56,162 bases of DNA, taken from positions 1 through 56,162 of the forward strand of contig JBDRMB010000015.1 in assembly GCA_043812455.1 (NCBI GenBank). The letters run 5' to 3'. A program made the position numbers and the translations under genes. This stretch comes from JABHQR01 sp043812455. Lineage in GTDB: Archaea > Nanobdellota > Nanobdellia > Woesearchaeales > GW2011-AR9. Below are positions 33,860 to 41,880 of this stretch, one piece after another. Below the pieces are notes generated by a model. It saw only the letters and a list, made by a program, of their open reading frames with translations, searched no databases and had not been told where the DNA came from. Every line of letters begins with the position of its first letter. Position 1 is the stretch's first letter.

Positions 33860-34114
33860 TTATTCAACCTTAATTTTTTGACCCAAAGATTGACCAGGAA
33901 GACCTTTCTCTGCAAAGATTGCTCTGACGTTACCATTTTTACCGTGCAAAGCAGAAATCTTACCTTTAATCTCTTTTCCAGCAGGTGATTTCCAAGTAAC
34001 GGTTTTACCGATAACTTTTTCTGCTTCTTCAGCAGTGTCAGCTACTTTTAGGATCATCTGATGAGGATTAACATGATGTCGTCCTTGTCTAAAATGCATT
34101 ACTGTTGCTTCCAT
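33860..34114 (-). CDS. rpl35ae: Ribosomal protein L35Ae
   Basis: This 84-residue large-subunit protein has the L35Ae pattern: VMHFRQGRHHVNPHQMILKV, IGKTVTWKSPAGKEIKGKISALHGKNGNVRAIFAEKGLPGQSLG. The start is the ATG at 34114. The frame stays open upstream to 34288, but those 58 codons cross structured element B. A TATA box (TTTATAAA, minus strand near 34139-34146) places the transcript start just before this ATG. Confidence 0.92.
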   Translation of the reverse strand: MEATVMHFRQGRHHVNPHQMILKVADTAEEAEKVIGKTVTWKSPAGKEIKGKISALHGKNGNVRAIFAEKGLPGQSLGQKIKVE

Positions 34115-34163
34115 GTTTAAGCTTAATTTTAGCTCTGGTTTATAAATGTTTTTGTTCCTAAGA

Positions 34164-34241
34164 GCAAGAGTACTGGCGCCAATGGAGGCGCACGAGTGAA
34201 CATAGTGAGCTCGTAATCGCGCCGTGCTCCAGTACTCTTGC
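34164..34241. repeat. Structured intergenic element, copy B
   Basis: Thirteen-bp arms GCAAGAGTACTGG (34164-34176) and CCAGTACTCTTGC (34229-34241) enclose GGCGC/GCGCC and an apical stem ACGAG/CTCGT. Read on the minus strand it aligns to copy A (1651-1724). Two pairs of the outer stem differ between copies with both partners changed, and the apical stem has different sequence but stays paired. It lies upstream of the L35Ae promoter and between divergent genes. Confidence 0.7.
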
Positions 34242-34304
34242 GTTATGAAAAGTTGTGGAGTAGTACAATAATAGTTAAAAACAAACAAATTAACAATTTC
34301 TGCT

Positions 34305-37300
34305 ATGATTAAAGGTCAAGTGGTTTCTGGAGATTTCGGTAAGATTGCTATGCGTGTCAAGCAAGACCAAAATGTTGAATTGGGAGAATTGTTAGTTATT
34401 CAAAACAATCAAAGTGGACCGAATGAACTTTTTATTCTGCAAGTTTATGATCTTGTCTACGCTTCTCAAATTAGTCAGCAGAACCTTGAACTAGTCTCTG
34501 GGATGAACTTGGAAGAAGATTCTAATTTTCAGTTGATGGACAGAAATCTAAGAAACTATCAAATAGCATTACTCAAACCAGTACTTAACGTAACGCAGAA
34601 AGAAGGTCAGAACCAAACAAAACAAGTGAGTAACACTTGTAAAAAATTGCCTAATTTCTTTTCAACCGTTCGGGCTGTACACAAAGAAGATTTACAGTTT
34701 ATCACCAGACCAAAAAATCCTTTTTATCTCGGAAAATTGAGGAGTGGCAGCCAGGAACTTGACTTAGAGATCTTTTTGTCAGGCAAAGAAGTATTCTCAC
34801 ATCATGTTTTAATCCCAGCATCTACAGGAAAAGGTAAGAGTTTGGATGAAAATGAAGAAGTGCTGATTAAACAAAATGATAATTTTTCAATTAAAACCAT
34901 TGGGGAAATTGTTAATAACCATAATTTTTCGGATCCAGAAATGTGGGCCATGAGTATGAATCCAAAAAATTATTCCATTTGTTTTAAAAAAGTAACTAAT
35001 TTTGTTAAACATAAAGCCCCCTCTTTCATGTACTTAGTGACTACTGAAAGTGGTCGTGAGATTATGGTAACTAAAGATCATAATTTATACGTTTTAAGAA
35101 ATGGCCATCTAATGCTTTTGAAGACTCAAGATCTCTCAAATAATGACCATTTACCTTTACCTTTAAAGATTGATACAAATGGAGATTTAAAAGAATTAAA
35201 TTTATTTGAACTGTTAGAAAGACAGAAAAAAATTTATGTATTATATGATAAAAAAATTGTAAAGAAGCTTAAGTCTAAAAAGGAATGCATAAAGATTTTG
35301 TCAAAATATTTTAATCAACCATTACAAAAATACAATGATTTTGTAACCAAAAAAAATAAAATTAAAATTACTCTTATCAGAGAATTATTAGATAATGAAT
35401 TATCTTATGAAGAATTAAGAACTATTAAATTAACAGATCAACATTTTAGTTTTAAATTAAATGCGATTTTGCCATTAACAAAAGAATTTTTGCAATTAAT
35501 AGGATATTATATTGCAGAAGGTTACTGTTCAGATGAGAATAGCTTCAAAATAAGCTGTTCGGAAAAACCTGGACAAGAATTGTTAAATAACATATTTAAA
35601 AAACTTGGCTTAAAATATTTCTGGATTAAGAAAAAAGAGAAAAATATGGATGTTGGTGTTTCTTCTTCCATATTCACAAAGATATTAAAAGAGATCGGAG
35701 TCGGAAGGGTGTCTGGAGATAAAAGATTACCATTTTTTTTCATGAATCTGTCAAATGAAAATTTAGGAATTCTTCTTAAAACTTACTTTGAAGGAGATGG
35801 TGGAGTCAATAAGGAAATAATTATGAAAAAAAGAAATTTTAATATTTCAACAACCACAAAATCAAAGAAACTTGCAAGCGATATATGTTTTGCTTTATAC
35901 AGATATGGGATCTTCAGTAGATGTAAAAAACTTTGGAAAAGAGCCACTAATACAAATCACAAAGGCAATTGGTACTATTGTATTAAAATCTCTGGGAAAT
36001 CAGATATAGTAACATTTTTGTCTGAAATCGGCTTTCAATTTTCAAGGAAAAATGATGTTTTGAAAGATAAGTTAGATTATAAAGAAAATACGAATGTAGA
36101 TTTAATTCCGTGTGGTTCCGAAATTGTGAAAAAAATTAGATTATCTCTAAGATTAAGTCAAGGAGATTTAGCTAAATTGTCTAATTGTTCAAAAAGTATT
36201 ATTTCTTTAATAGAATTAGGAAAAAGAAAACCTAGTAGATATATGACTGCGATATTGGTTAAGGTATTTAGAAAGCAATTATTAAAATTAGATCAATCTT
36301 TGTTTGATAAATTAATTGTTTTTTCATATTCTCCAAGTTCCGAAAAGATAGTTGAGTTAATTAATAAAGCAAGAAAAAAACAAAAATTAACACTTTTTGA
36401 ACTTGGAAAAAAATCTGGTCTTTATAAAAACGCCTCAAAACATTACATTGAAAATGATCTAAGTAGAATCTTAGAAACAAAAAAAGTAAAAAACTCTCCA
36501 AAAATTTATGCCTTGGGACAATTTCTATCAATCAATTCAAAAGGAAAGAATTTGTCTAAATTTGTATCTCTTTTTGAGTTTAATTTTAATGGTTGGAGTG
36601 AAGTTGTTAGAAGTGCTCTTTTTATGTTAAATTTTCCTAATCAAGCTATGCAAAAGGAGAAACAAAATTTGGGTTATTATGCTAGAGAATTAAAGAAAGG
36701 TAAACAGATCCAACTTAAAAGCCTTAGAAAACTTGCAAAATTGTCATCAGAATATTATTTAAAAATAATAGAGGTTGAACTCCTAGTTTCTATTTTAGAA
36801 AATCAACTAAATTTTAGATGGGATAAAATAAAAGAAGTGAAGAAAATAAAGTATGATAAAAAATATGTTTATGATCTAACTATAAAAGATAATAAAACAT
36901 TTCTTGCCGGTCATGGAGGATTATTTGTCCATAATAGCAATTTAATGAGCACTATTCTGTGGGATTGTCATCCGCAAGATTTTGTAGGAATGCTTGTCCT
37001 CGATCCGCACGATGAATATTATGGTAGGGTTGGTCTAGGATTAAAAGATCATCCCTGTAAAGAAGATTTAGTGTATTACACACCAAGTACTCCACCGCCA
37101 GGTACAAAGACGTTAAAAATTAATCTTAGATCTCTGAAGCCTGAACATTTTCAAGGTGCAATTGCATTAACTGATCCTCAGCAGCAATGCTTGCATGCTT
37201 ATCATCGAATGTTTCAGCAACATTGGATAAAGGCAATCTTAGAAGAACGGAAGATTGAAGGAGTAAGTTTCCATCCAGATACTGTTGCTGTTGTGAAACG

Positions 37301-37982
37301 GAAATTAATTTCTTTATTACAGATAGAGTTAAGTAACGGACAGATGATCTGTCAGGGTATCTTTGATGAAGTTGCTGGAGAAAATACTGTCAGAGAAATC
37401 TGTAAAGAGCTTGAGCAAAGCAAAACAGTAATCATTGACACCAGTTACTTTTCTGGAGCGTTAGAGATTATGATTGGCAGCATTATCGCTAGTGAAGCTT
37501 TGAAATTGTACAAATACTATAAGCGACAAGGTCTTTTAGAACAGAAGCCAGTAATTAGCATTGTTTTAGAAGAAGCTCCTCGTGTGTTAGGCAAAAAAGT
37601 TTTGGAGCAAGGTACTAACATTTTCGATACTATTGCTCGTGAAGGCCGAAAATTTAAAGTTGGTTTAGTGGCAATTACACAATTGCCGAGCGAAATTCCT
37701 AAAAATATTTTAGCTAACATGAATACTAAAATTATTCTGGGGATAGAGATGGGTTCTGAACGGCAGGCAGTGATAGAATCTTCTGCTCAGGATTTAAGTC
37801 AAGATTCACGTAACATTGCTAGTTTGGACAAAGGTGAAGCTTTGATAACAAGTACATTTACTAGATTTGCAGTACCAATCAAGATCCCTTACTTTCCAGA
37901 GTTTGTTAAAGGTCAGAATGCAAAAAGAATTGCAGAAACAAATTCAGGAGTAGAAAACAGTTTTCCGGGTGTTGGAATATAG
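34305..37982 (+). CDS. HerA-like ATPase interrupted by an intein
   Basis: 1225 residues, of which 526 are the host protein. The N-terminal HAS-barrel region (residues 1-90) precedes the RecA-like motor. The P-loop ASTGKGKS is split by the intein between GKGK and SNLM. After splicing the motor continues with LVLDPHDEYYG, a helical insertion and a Walker B-like ISIVLEEAPRVLG, then FDTIAREGRKFKVGLVAITQLPSEIPKNI and TKIILGIEMGSERQAV. Relatives are DNA translocases/helicases that work with nucleases in end resection. It starts with ATG at 34305. No NurA or Mre11 gene is adjacent. Confidence 0.9.
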   Translation: MIKGQVVSGDFGKIAMRVKQDQNVELGELLVIQNNQSGPNELFILQVYDLVYASQISQQNLELVSGMNLEEDSNFQLMDRNLRNYQIALLKPVLNVTQKEGQNQTKQVSNTCKKLPNFFSTVRAVHKEDLQFITRPKNPFYLGKLRSGSQELDLEIFLSGKEVFSHHVLIPASTGKGKSLDENEEVLIKQNDNFSIKTIGEIVNNHNFSDPEMWAMSMNPKNYSICFKKVTNFVKHKAPSFMYLVTTESGREIMVTKDHNLYVLRNGHLMLLKTQDLSNNDHLPLPLKIDTNGDLKELNLFELLERQKKIYVLYDKKIVKKLKSKKECIKILSKYFNQPLQKYNDFVTKKNKIKITLIRELLDNELSYEELRTIKLTDQHFSFKLNAILPLTKEFLQLIGYYIAEGYCSDENSFKISCSEKPGQELLNNIFKKLGLKYFWIKKKEKNMDVGVSSSIFTKILKEIGVGRVSGDKRLPFFFMNLSNENLGILLKTYFEGDGGVNKEIIMKKRNFNISTTTKSKKLASDICFALYRYGIFSRCKKLWKRATNTNHKGNWYYCIKISGKSDIVTFLSEIGFQFSRKNDVLKDKLDYKENTNVDLIPCGSEIVKKIRLSLRLSQGDLAKLSNCSKSIISLIELGKRKPSRYMTAILVKVFRKQLLKLDQSLFDKLIVFSYSPSSEKIVELINKARKKQKLTLFELGKKSGLYKNASKHYIENDLSRILETKKVKNSPKIYALGQFLSINSKGKNLSKFVSLFEFNFNGWSEVVRSALFMLNFPNQAMQKEKQNLGYYARELKKGKQIQLKSLRKLAKLSSEYYLKIIEVELLVSILENQLNFRWDKIKEVKKIKYDKKYVYDLTIKDNKTFLAGHGGLFVHNSNLMSTILWDCHPQDFVGMLVLDPHDEYYGRVGLGLKDHPCKEDLVYYTPSTPPPGTKTLKINLRSLKPEHFQGAIALTDPQQQCLHAYHRMFQQHWIKAILEERKIEGVSFHPDTVAVVKRKLISLLQIELSNGQMICQGIFDEVAGENTVREICKELEQSKTVIIDTSYFSGALEIMIGSIIASEALKLYKYYKRQGLLEQKPVISIVLEEAPRVLGKKVLEQGTNIFDTIAREGRKFKVGLVAITQLPSEIPKNILANMNTKIILGIEMGSERQAVIESSAQDLSQDSRNIASLDKGEALITSTFTRFAVPIKIPYFPEFVKGQNAKRIAETNSGVENSFPGVGI
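34839..36935 (+). mobile_element. 699-residue intein with LAGLIDADG endonuclease and XRE domain
   Basis: The intein starts at Ser (SLDENEEVL) and ends FLAGHGGLFVHN with Ser as the next host residue, normal for class 1 splicing. It sits in the P-loop, a common insertion site. Splicing blocks are visible: a B-like TESGREIMVTKDHNL, C-terminal KYVYDLTIKDNKTFLAG and terminal HN. The two endonuclease motifs are LIGYYIAEG and LLKTYFEGDGG. Between them and the C-terminus lies a Cro/C1-type helix-turn-helix (LSQGDLAKLSNCSKSIISLIELGKRKPS) and ~200 unassigned residues. It is far larger than most inteins and clearly richer in A/T and Lys/Asn than its host. Confidence 0.9.
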
Positions 37983-38119
37983 AAATTATATTTTATTTCT
38001 TTTTAAAGCTTTAAATAACTCCTCTTCTGATACCCATAGTCCTTTATCATTAGTTATTTTTATTAGTTTTTTAATTAGCATTAATTTTTCTTTTGAAATA
38101 AGTATTTCATTTGCTATTT

Positions 38120-38587
38120 TTAATAAGTTTGAACTTGCGATCTGCGATTATAATTGACCATTTGTTGGACATAATTCTGTAGATCTACTTTCTTAGGAAT
38201 TCCTTCAACACTAAACTTTTTGCTTAACTTTAAAGTGTAAGTTCCAAACATTCTGTCCCATAAACATCGTTTAACTTGAATATTTTCAATATCGGCATAA
38301 TTGATATTACTTTTACCATTAGTAATTGTGGTTTGGTAAAATTGGTATGAAGTTTTAGCTTTCTTTAAGTTAAGAAGAATGCCTACTAAGACAATCAGGA
38401 TAACAACAAAGATTGATGAACTTTTCACGATAGTTTCTGTTTCAGCGTCGAGCGCTAGAAGACCAACGTTAAGCAGAATTCCCATGTAGAAGACAACTCC
38501 TAAGATAATTAAAGTTAGAGCGTTAGGAACAAGAATTCTTGACTTCTTGCTAGCTACTGAGTACAGTACTCTTTGTTGTGGTTCCAT
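38120..38587 (-). CDS. Membrane protein with bacterial PH (bPH2) domain
   Basis: This 155-residue protein has two hydrophobic helices (residues ~18-45 and ~55-73) followed by a pleckstrin-like beta domain (YQFYQTTITNGKSNINYADIENIQVKRCLWDRMFGTYTLKLS). The order TYxxT...I...DIENIQVxRxxxxRxFGxxTL is that of bPH2/YdbT-like proteins. Function is not established for archaeal members; a membrane-associated scaffold is likely. Confidence 0.8.
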   Translation of the reverse strand: MEPQQRVLYSVASKKSRILVPNALTLIILGVVFYMGILLNVGLLALDAETETIVKSSSIFVVILIVLVGILLNLKKAKTSYQFYQTTITNGKSNINYADIENIQVKRCLWDRMFGTYTLKLSKKFSVEGIPKKVDLQNYVQQMVNYNRRSQVQTY

Positions 38588-38688
38588 ATGCTTTATTTAG
38601 TATTTTTTTCTAGTTTATATTGTTTTTGGGGTTTTTGGCTTCATAAATTACCGTTAATCTTTTATATTGTTTCTTAATTTGAGATATT

Positions 38689-38970
38689 ATGATTACCCTA
38701 CCTCGTGATGATTTAAAAAAGCAGAAATATCTAGAGCAAATAGCTGTAAAATTTGAAAAAAATAAGAAATATACTGAACAAGAAGTTAATGATATTATTA
38801 AATCTGTAACTTCAGATGATCATGTTTTATTTAGGAGAGAATTAATCAACTTTAATTATTTAGGCAGGGATCCTTACAAAGGAATTTATTGGCTCAAGAA
38901 AAACAAACTCTCTGAAGAAGAACTTGAAAAAATTGGATACAGGCAGAAGAAAATAAGTCAAATGGAATAA
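38689..38970 (+). CDS. DUF2087-family protein
   Basis: This 93-residue protein matches the DUF2087 pattern: PRDDLKKQKYLEQIAVKFEKNKKYTEQEVNDII, then HVLFRRELINFNYLGRDP...YW. The family is a small winged-helix-like fold, often an appendage of transcription regulators. It stands alone here, with a TATA-like TTTTATATTG about 25 bases before the start. Confidence 0.75.
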   Translation: MITLPRDDLKKQKYLEQIAVKFEKNKKYTEQEVNDIIKSVTSDDHVLFRRELINFNYLGRDPYKGIYWLKKNKLSEEELEKIGYRQKKISQME

Positions 38971-39047
38971 TTTTCAAATTTTCTCTACTTTGTTTTTTGC
39001 CAAATTTCCACAAATTCTCATTTTAGGTGGGTTTTTAATCTTTGAAT

Positions 39048-40031
39048 TCATGCTTTCACCTTCAACATTTCTTTATATGCTGGCATCCAACTCTCATAAA
39101 TCATGATTAGGTGTTCATAGTTTCTAATAACATGTGGAAACCTTTTCCGAAGATCATTAACAATACTATTAAATTGTTGATAACTTTCTACTGCAAATTC
39201 AATTTCAACTTCCCAAGGTGCTAAACTTCGAATATAATACATACAGTATGAATGAGTTCTTGTCCATTCAAAAAGAGCAGCCTCATCTTTTTTAGAAAGA
39301 GTTCTGAAATAAATAATTGCTTTGAAAAATTCTAAGCCTAATTTATTTAGATCTACTGCAATTCTATAACTTAATATTATTCCTCTTTCTTCAAGGTTTT
39401 TAATCCTCCTTCTCACAATTTCAATTGTAGAATTAACTTTTCTCGCTAACTCTGCTAAAGGAATTCGAGCATCATTGGCCAAGATGTTTAAAATTTTAGA
39501 GTCTAAATCTTCAATCTTGTTCTCGACAATATCTCCTCCAAAAACAACAAACTTACTATCTGTATCATTAGTAAAAAATTTTTTGTGGTACTGTCTAGTG
39601 TCAACCATAGTACCAAGAATCTTACTAACTATCAAATGTTCCCACTTAGAGAGAAGGGAATTTATTTTTTCATAATATTCAGTCATATCTTTAGAAAGAA
39701 TAGCAAAAACGCAGTCAAACGCTCCATCTGAAATACCAAACCAGTAAATATCTTTATTTTTCTTTAATTCACTGAAGAACTTTTCCCTTTCTTCAGGAAT
39801 ATTTTCTAACTTCAAATAAGCTTTAAACATATAATATCCTAATTTATTTGGATTTATTGAAGTAATAAATCCAGTAATGATACCTTTTTTTTCTAATTGT
39901 TGGATTCGATATTTTACTGTCTCGCGGGACTTATTTACTTTCTTTGCTAACAATGAATTTGGGATTCTACAATCTTTATCCAATTCTCTTAGTATTTTCC
40001 GGTCTGTCAAATCTAAGCTTATTTTAACCAT
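39048..40031 (-). CDS. Lrp/AsnC-family regulator with duplicated domains
   Basis: 327 residues made of two Lrp-like halves. Residues ~5-60 hold one helix-turn-helix (LDLTDRKILRELDKDCRIPNSLLAKKVNKSRETVKYRI), followed by an effector-domain-like stretch. A second HTH is at ~172-230 (IEDLDSKILNILANDARIPLAELARKVNSTIEIVRRRI) with its own domain to the end. Standard Lrp proteins have one copy (~150 residues). It is divergent from a radical SAM gene with repeated TTTTAACC motifs between them, so it probably regulates that gene and itself. The predicted transcript is leaderless. Confidence 0.88.
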   Translation of the reverse strand: MVKISLDLTDRKILRELDKDCRIPNSLLAKKVNKSRETVKYRIQQLEKKGIITGFITSINPNKLGYYMFKAYLKLENIPEEREKFFSELKKNKDIYWFGISDGAFDCVFAILSKDMTEYYEKINSLLSKWEHLIVSKILGTMVDTRQYHKKFFTNDTDSKFVVFGGDIVENKIEDLDSKILNILANDARIPLAELARKVNSTIEIVRRRIKNLEERGIILSYRIAVDLNKLGLEFFKAIIYFRTLSKKDEAALFEWTRTHSYCMYYIRSLAPWEVEIEFAVESYQQFNSIVNDLRKRFPHVIRNYEHLIMIYESWMPAYKEMLKVKA

Positions 40032-40110
40032 ATTTTAACCATAATACGTTTATTATTTATAAAATGTACCTTTTTCGGTTAAAATCTAAAGACAAGTTTA
40101 ATATAATGCT
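40021..40110. promoter_or_regulatory. Divergent promoter region with TTTTAACC repeats
   Basis: ATTTTAACCAT occurs twice in tandem (40021-40031 and 40032-40042), with an inverted copy GGTTAAAAT at 40077-40085. Between them lies the leftward TATA (TTTATAAATA, ~40050-40060); after them the rightward TATA (TTTAATATAA, ~40097-40106). The first copy overlaps the first codons of the Lrp gene. Spaced half-sites around both promoters suit binding by the Lrp-like protein. Confidence 0.5.
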
Positions 40111-40128
40111 CACCACTCTATAGTGACT

Positions 40129-41367
40129 ATGAAACTTAAACCAAACGTAAAAGAAGTGTTACCAAGGGCGGTTCCAACAGATTATCGTCTTGGTATAGAT
40201 GGCTGGTCATTTTCCAAAGAAAAGCTAGCAGAACGACAAGAGGACGGAACTAGAAAGCTGTTAACTCTAGATGTTAGTATCTCTCCAGATCAATTTGTTG
40301 AAAAAGTAAATCAAGGTGACAGAAAAGGACTAGTTCGAAGAGTAAACAAATTTTATGATTCTATTTGTCCACATAACTGTCCTGGATGTTTTGAAAAGGG
40401 AGATGTGACAAATTATTTACTGAGTTTTGAAGATATCCAGAATTATATTGAACAAGGTTTGGAACTTGGTCTTGAATCTATAAAATTTTTAGGACCCGGA
40501 GAGCTTATTGCTAATCCTGACTTGTTTAAGATATTAGATTATTTGGATGAAAAAGATATTAAAACTATAATCTTCACTAAAGGAGGAACCTTAGGTGACG
40601 ACGAACTTGCTAAGAGATACCAGGGTATGAGTTCTGAGGAATTAGTGAAAAAAGTTTGTAGTTATGATAATACAAGATTTGGAATAAATTTTAGAACCTT
40701 TGATGAGAAAAAGGCGAATAATAGTACTAACAGCCAAGCTAGTAATTATGCTAGAGCTAGGAATAGGGCTGTTGAGCTATTAGCAAAAGAGGGAATGAAT
40801 AGCGATCTCTATTCTCAAAGGTTGGGATTAATATTTACTCCAGTTACTGCTGATAGTATTGATGATACATTAGAAGTTTTCAAATGGGGAACAGAAAGAA
40901 ACATTCCTGTTACTGTAACACCAACCATGGTTAGCGGTAGAGGTAAGAAACTGATGAAAGAAGCTCAAACTCCAGAGTTTCAAGAAAAGTTAGTTCAGTT
41001 GTATACTGACATCAATACCTATTTAGTTGAAATAGGAGCTCTAACCATAGATCAGTTAAAAGAAGAAGGAGTTTCTTCATATGCCGGCACTACTCCGTGT
41101 ACTCAATTATCTTGTGGTATGTTCGTAAGGAAAGATGGAGTTGTTCAATTTTGTCCTGGGAATGATAGCGGTCAATTTAAAATTGCAGATGATGTCCGGG
41201 CAGAGCCTCTTAGAAATATTTGGGGGAAACATGCAGCAAAGATTGATGATAAATGGGGAACTGGGTCCGTTCTTAACAACGGCTGTGTTAAAGATGGCTA
41301 TTCTATTCCTGTTAAATTGTATGATGACGTTTTGAAGAGGTTGGATGTAGATGGGAAGAAAGATTGA
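40129..41367 (+). CDS. Radical SAM protein, SPASM-like C-terminus
   Basis: 412 residues. The cluster motif is CPHNCPGC (C80, C84, C87) after FYDSI. The barrel includes IKFLGPGELIANPDLFKILDYL and IIFTKGG. The C-terminal part has TPCTQLSCGMFVRKDGVVQFCPGNDSG, resembling a SPASM auxiliary cluster region. It is related in layout to the 12634 protein but not a close copy. A possible peptide modifier or cofactor enzyme; substrate not known. ATG 40129 was chosen because the TATA box is ~28 bases upstream. A 57-codon frame overlaps its last 17 bases. Confidence 0.85.
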   Translation: MKLKPNVKEVLPRAVPTDYRLGIDGWSFSKEKLAERQEDGTRKLLTLDVSISPDQFVEKVNQGDRKGLVRRVNKFYDSICPHNCPGCFEKGDVTNYLLSFEDIQNYIEQGLELGLESIKFLGPGELIANPDLFKILDYLDEKDIKTIIFTKGGTLGDDELAKRYQGMSSEELVKKVCSYDNTRFGINFRTFDEKKANNSTNSQASNYARARNRAVELLAKEGMNSDLYSQRLGLIFTPVTADSIDDTLEVFKWGTERNIPVTVTPTMVSGRGKKLMKEAQTPEFQEKLVQLYTDINTYLVEIGALTIDQLKEEGVSSYAGTTPCTQLSCGMFVRKDGVVQFCPGNDSGQFKIADDVRAEPLRNIWGKHAAKIDDKWGTGSVLNNGCVKDGYSIPVKLYDDVLKRLDVDGKKD

Positions 41368-41524
41368 TTTTGAAAGAGAGTTTTTTAGTGTAGCTAAAGG
41401 TCTTGAAACCAAACTGGAAGTCAGGGAAGGGTTTGTTAAGAAGATTCAGGAACAGGCAGAGGAATGGATTGATAACAAATTAAGATTTGTGATACTTGGG
41501 TTGAAAGATAGAAGAACTAAATAA
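41351..41524 (+). CDS. Small ORF overlapping the radical SAM gene end
   Basis: A 57-residue frame (start MGRKIDFEREFFSVAKG, end ILGLKDRRTK) begins inside the last codons of the radical SAM gene. It is charged and helical with no cysteines. The overlapping start suggests translational coupling. Too short to assign; a precursor peptide or accessory subunit for the radical SAM enzyme is one possibility. The stop lies only 10 bases before the 3' end of the converging tRNA gene. Confidence 0.5.
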   Translation: MGRKIDFEREFFSVAKGLETKLEVREGFVKKIQEQAEEWIDNKLRFVILGLKDRRTK

Positions 41525-41534
41525 AAATAAAAAA

Positions 41535-41744
41535 TGGGCCTACCCGGACTCGCAAAAAAGCTGCACTTTCTTTAAATTATTAAGCCGGCTTAATACTTGC
41601 ACCGGGGATCCTCGCCATTCTGAAAAAAAGCAAGCTTTTTTTTGAAAATTAAGTTTACTTAATTAGTCAAGGCGATATCATATGCAGCGCGTAGCTGCGA
41701 CCGAAAATGGTCACATTTTCGCGTAGCTACTAGACCACAGGCCC
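41535..41744 (-). tRNA. tRNA-Val(GAC) with three introns
   Basis: Read on the minus strand, GGGCCTG at 41744-41738 pairs with TAGGCCC before discriminator A (41535). Removing three segments gives a complete 75-base tRNA: acceptor 7 bp; TG; D-arm GTCTAGTAG+GCATATGAT; anticodon stem TCGCC/GGCGA with loop TTGAC+AT; variable GGATC; T-arm CCCGG-TGCGAGT-CCGGG. Introns: about 41726-41686 (41 bases, D-loop, with hairpin CGAAAATG-TGAC-CATTTTCG), 41665-41619 (47, anticodon loop) and ~41600-41554 (47, T-loop, with palindrome TATTAAGCCGGCTTAATA). GTGGTCTAG...TATGA and CTTGACAT match archaeal tRNA-Val(GAC). Exact junctions could shift by one or two bases. No CCA is encoded. Confidence 0.85.
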
Positions 41745-41774
41745 AAACTTTTAAGAAAAGTTTGATCAAAACAC

Positions 41775-41810
41775 GTGTGGCGTTCGTTCACTTCGTGAAC
41801 TCAACCACAC
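41775..41810. other. Kink-turn-like hairpin upstream of tRNA-Val
   Basis: GTGTGG (41775-41780) pairs with CCACAC (41805-41810), and GTTCAC (41785-41790) pairs with GTGAAC (41794-41799). Read on the minus strand the internal loop has GA on each side of the inner stem, as in kink-turns bound by L7Ae. It lies 30 bases before the tRNA start. It could be part of a leader, a small RNA or simply a strong hairpin; purpose not known. Confidence 0.4.
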
Positions 41811-41880
41811 CATTTTTTATCAGATGTTCCTAAAAGTGAAATCAAAAAGCTTATATTCTTATATAAATTTTCTTATCGTG

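Noticed and set aside
34115..34288. N-terminal extension of L35Ae
   Set aside because: The open frame runs through structured element B and a TATA box; L35Ae proteins begin near MEATVMHF-like sequence, so the extension is not translated.
37969..38157. 62-residue ORF after the HerA-like gene
   Set aside because: It overlaps the HerA end and the PH-domain gene, and is an AT-rich Ile/Phe/Ser string without promoter or ribosome site. On the other strand at 37980-38110 a 31-codon KKLIKITNDKGLWVSEEELF-like frame looks more protein-like, but it has no good start and may be a gene remnant.
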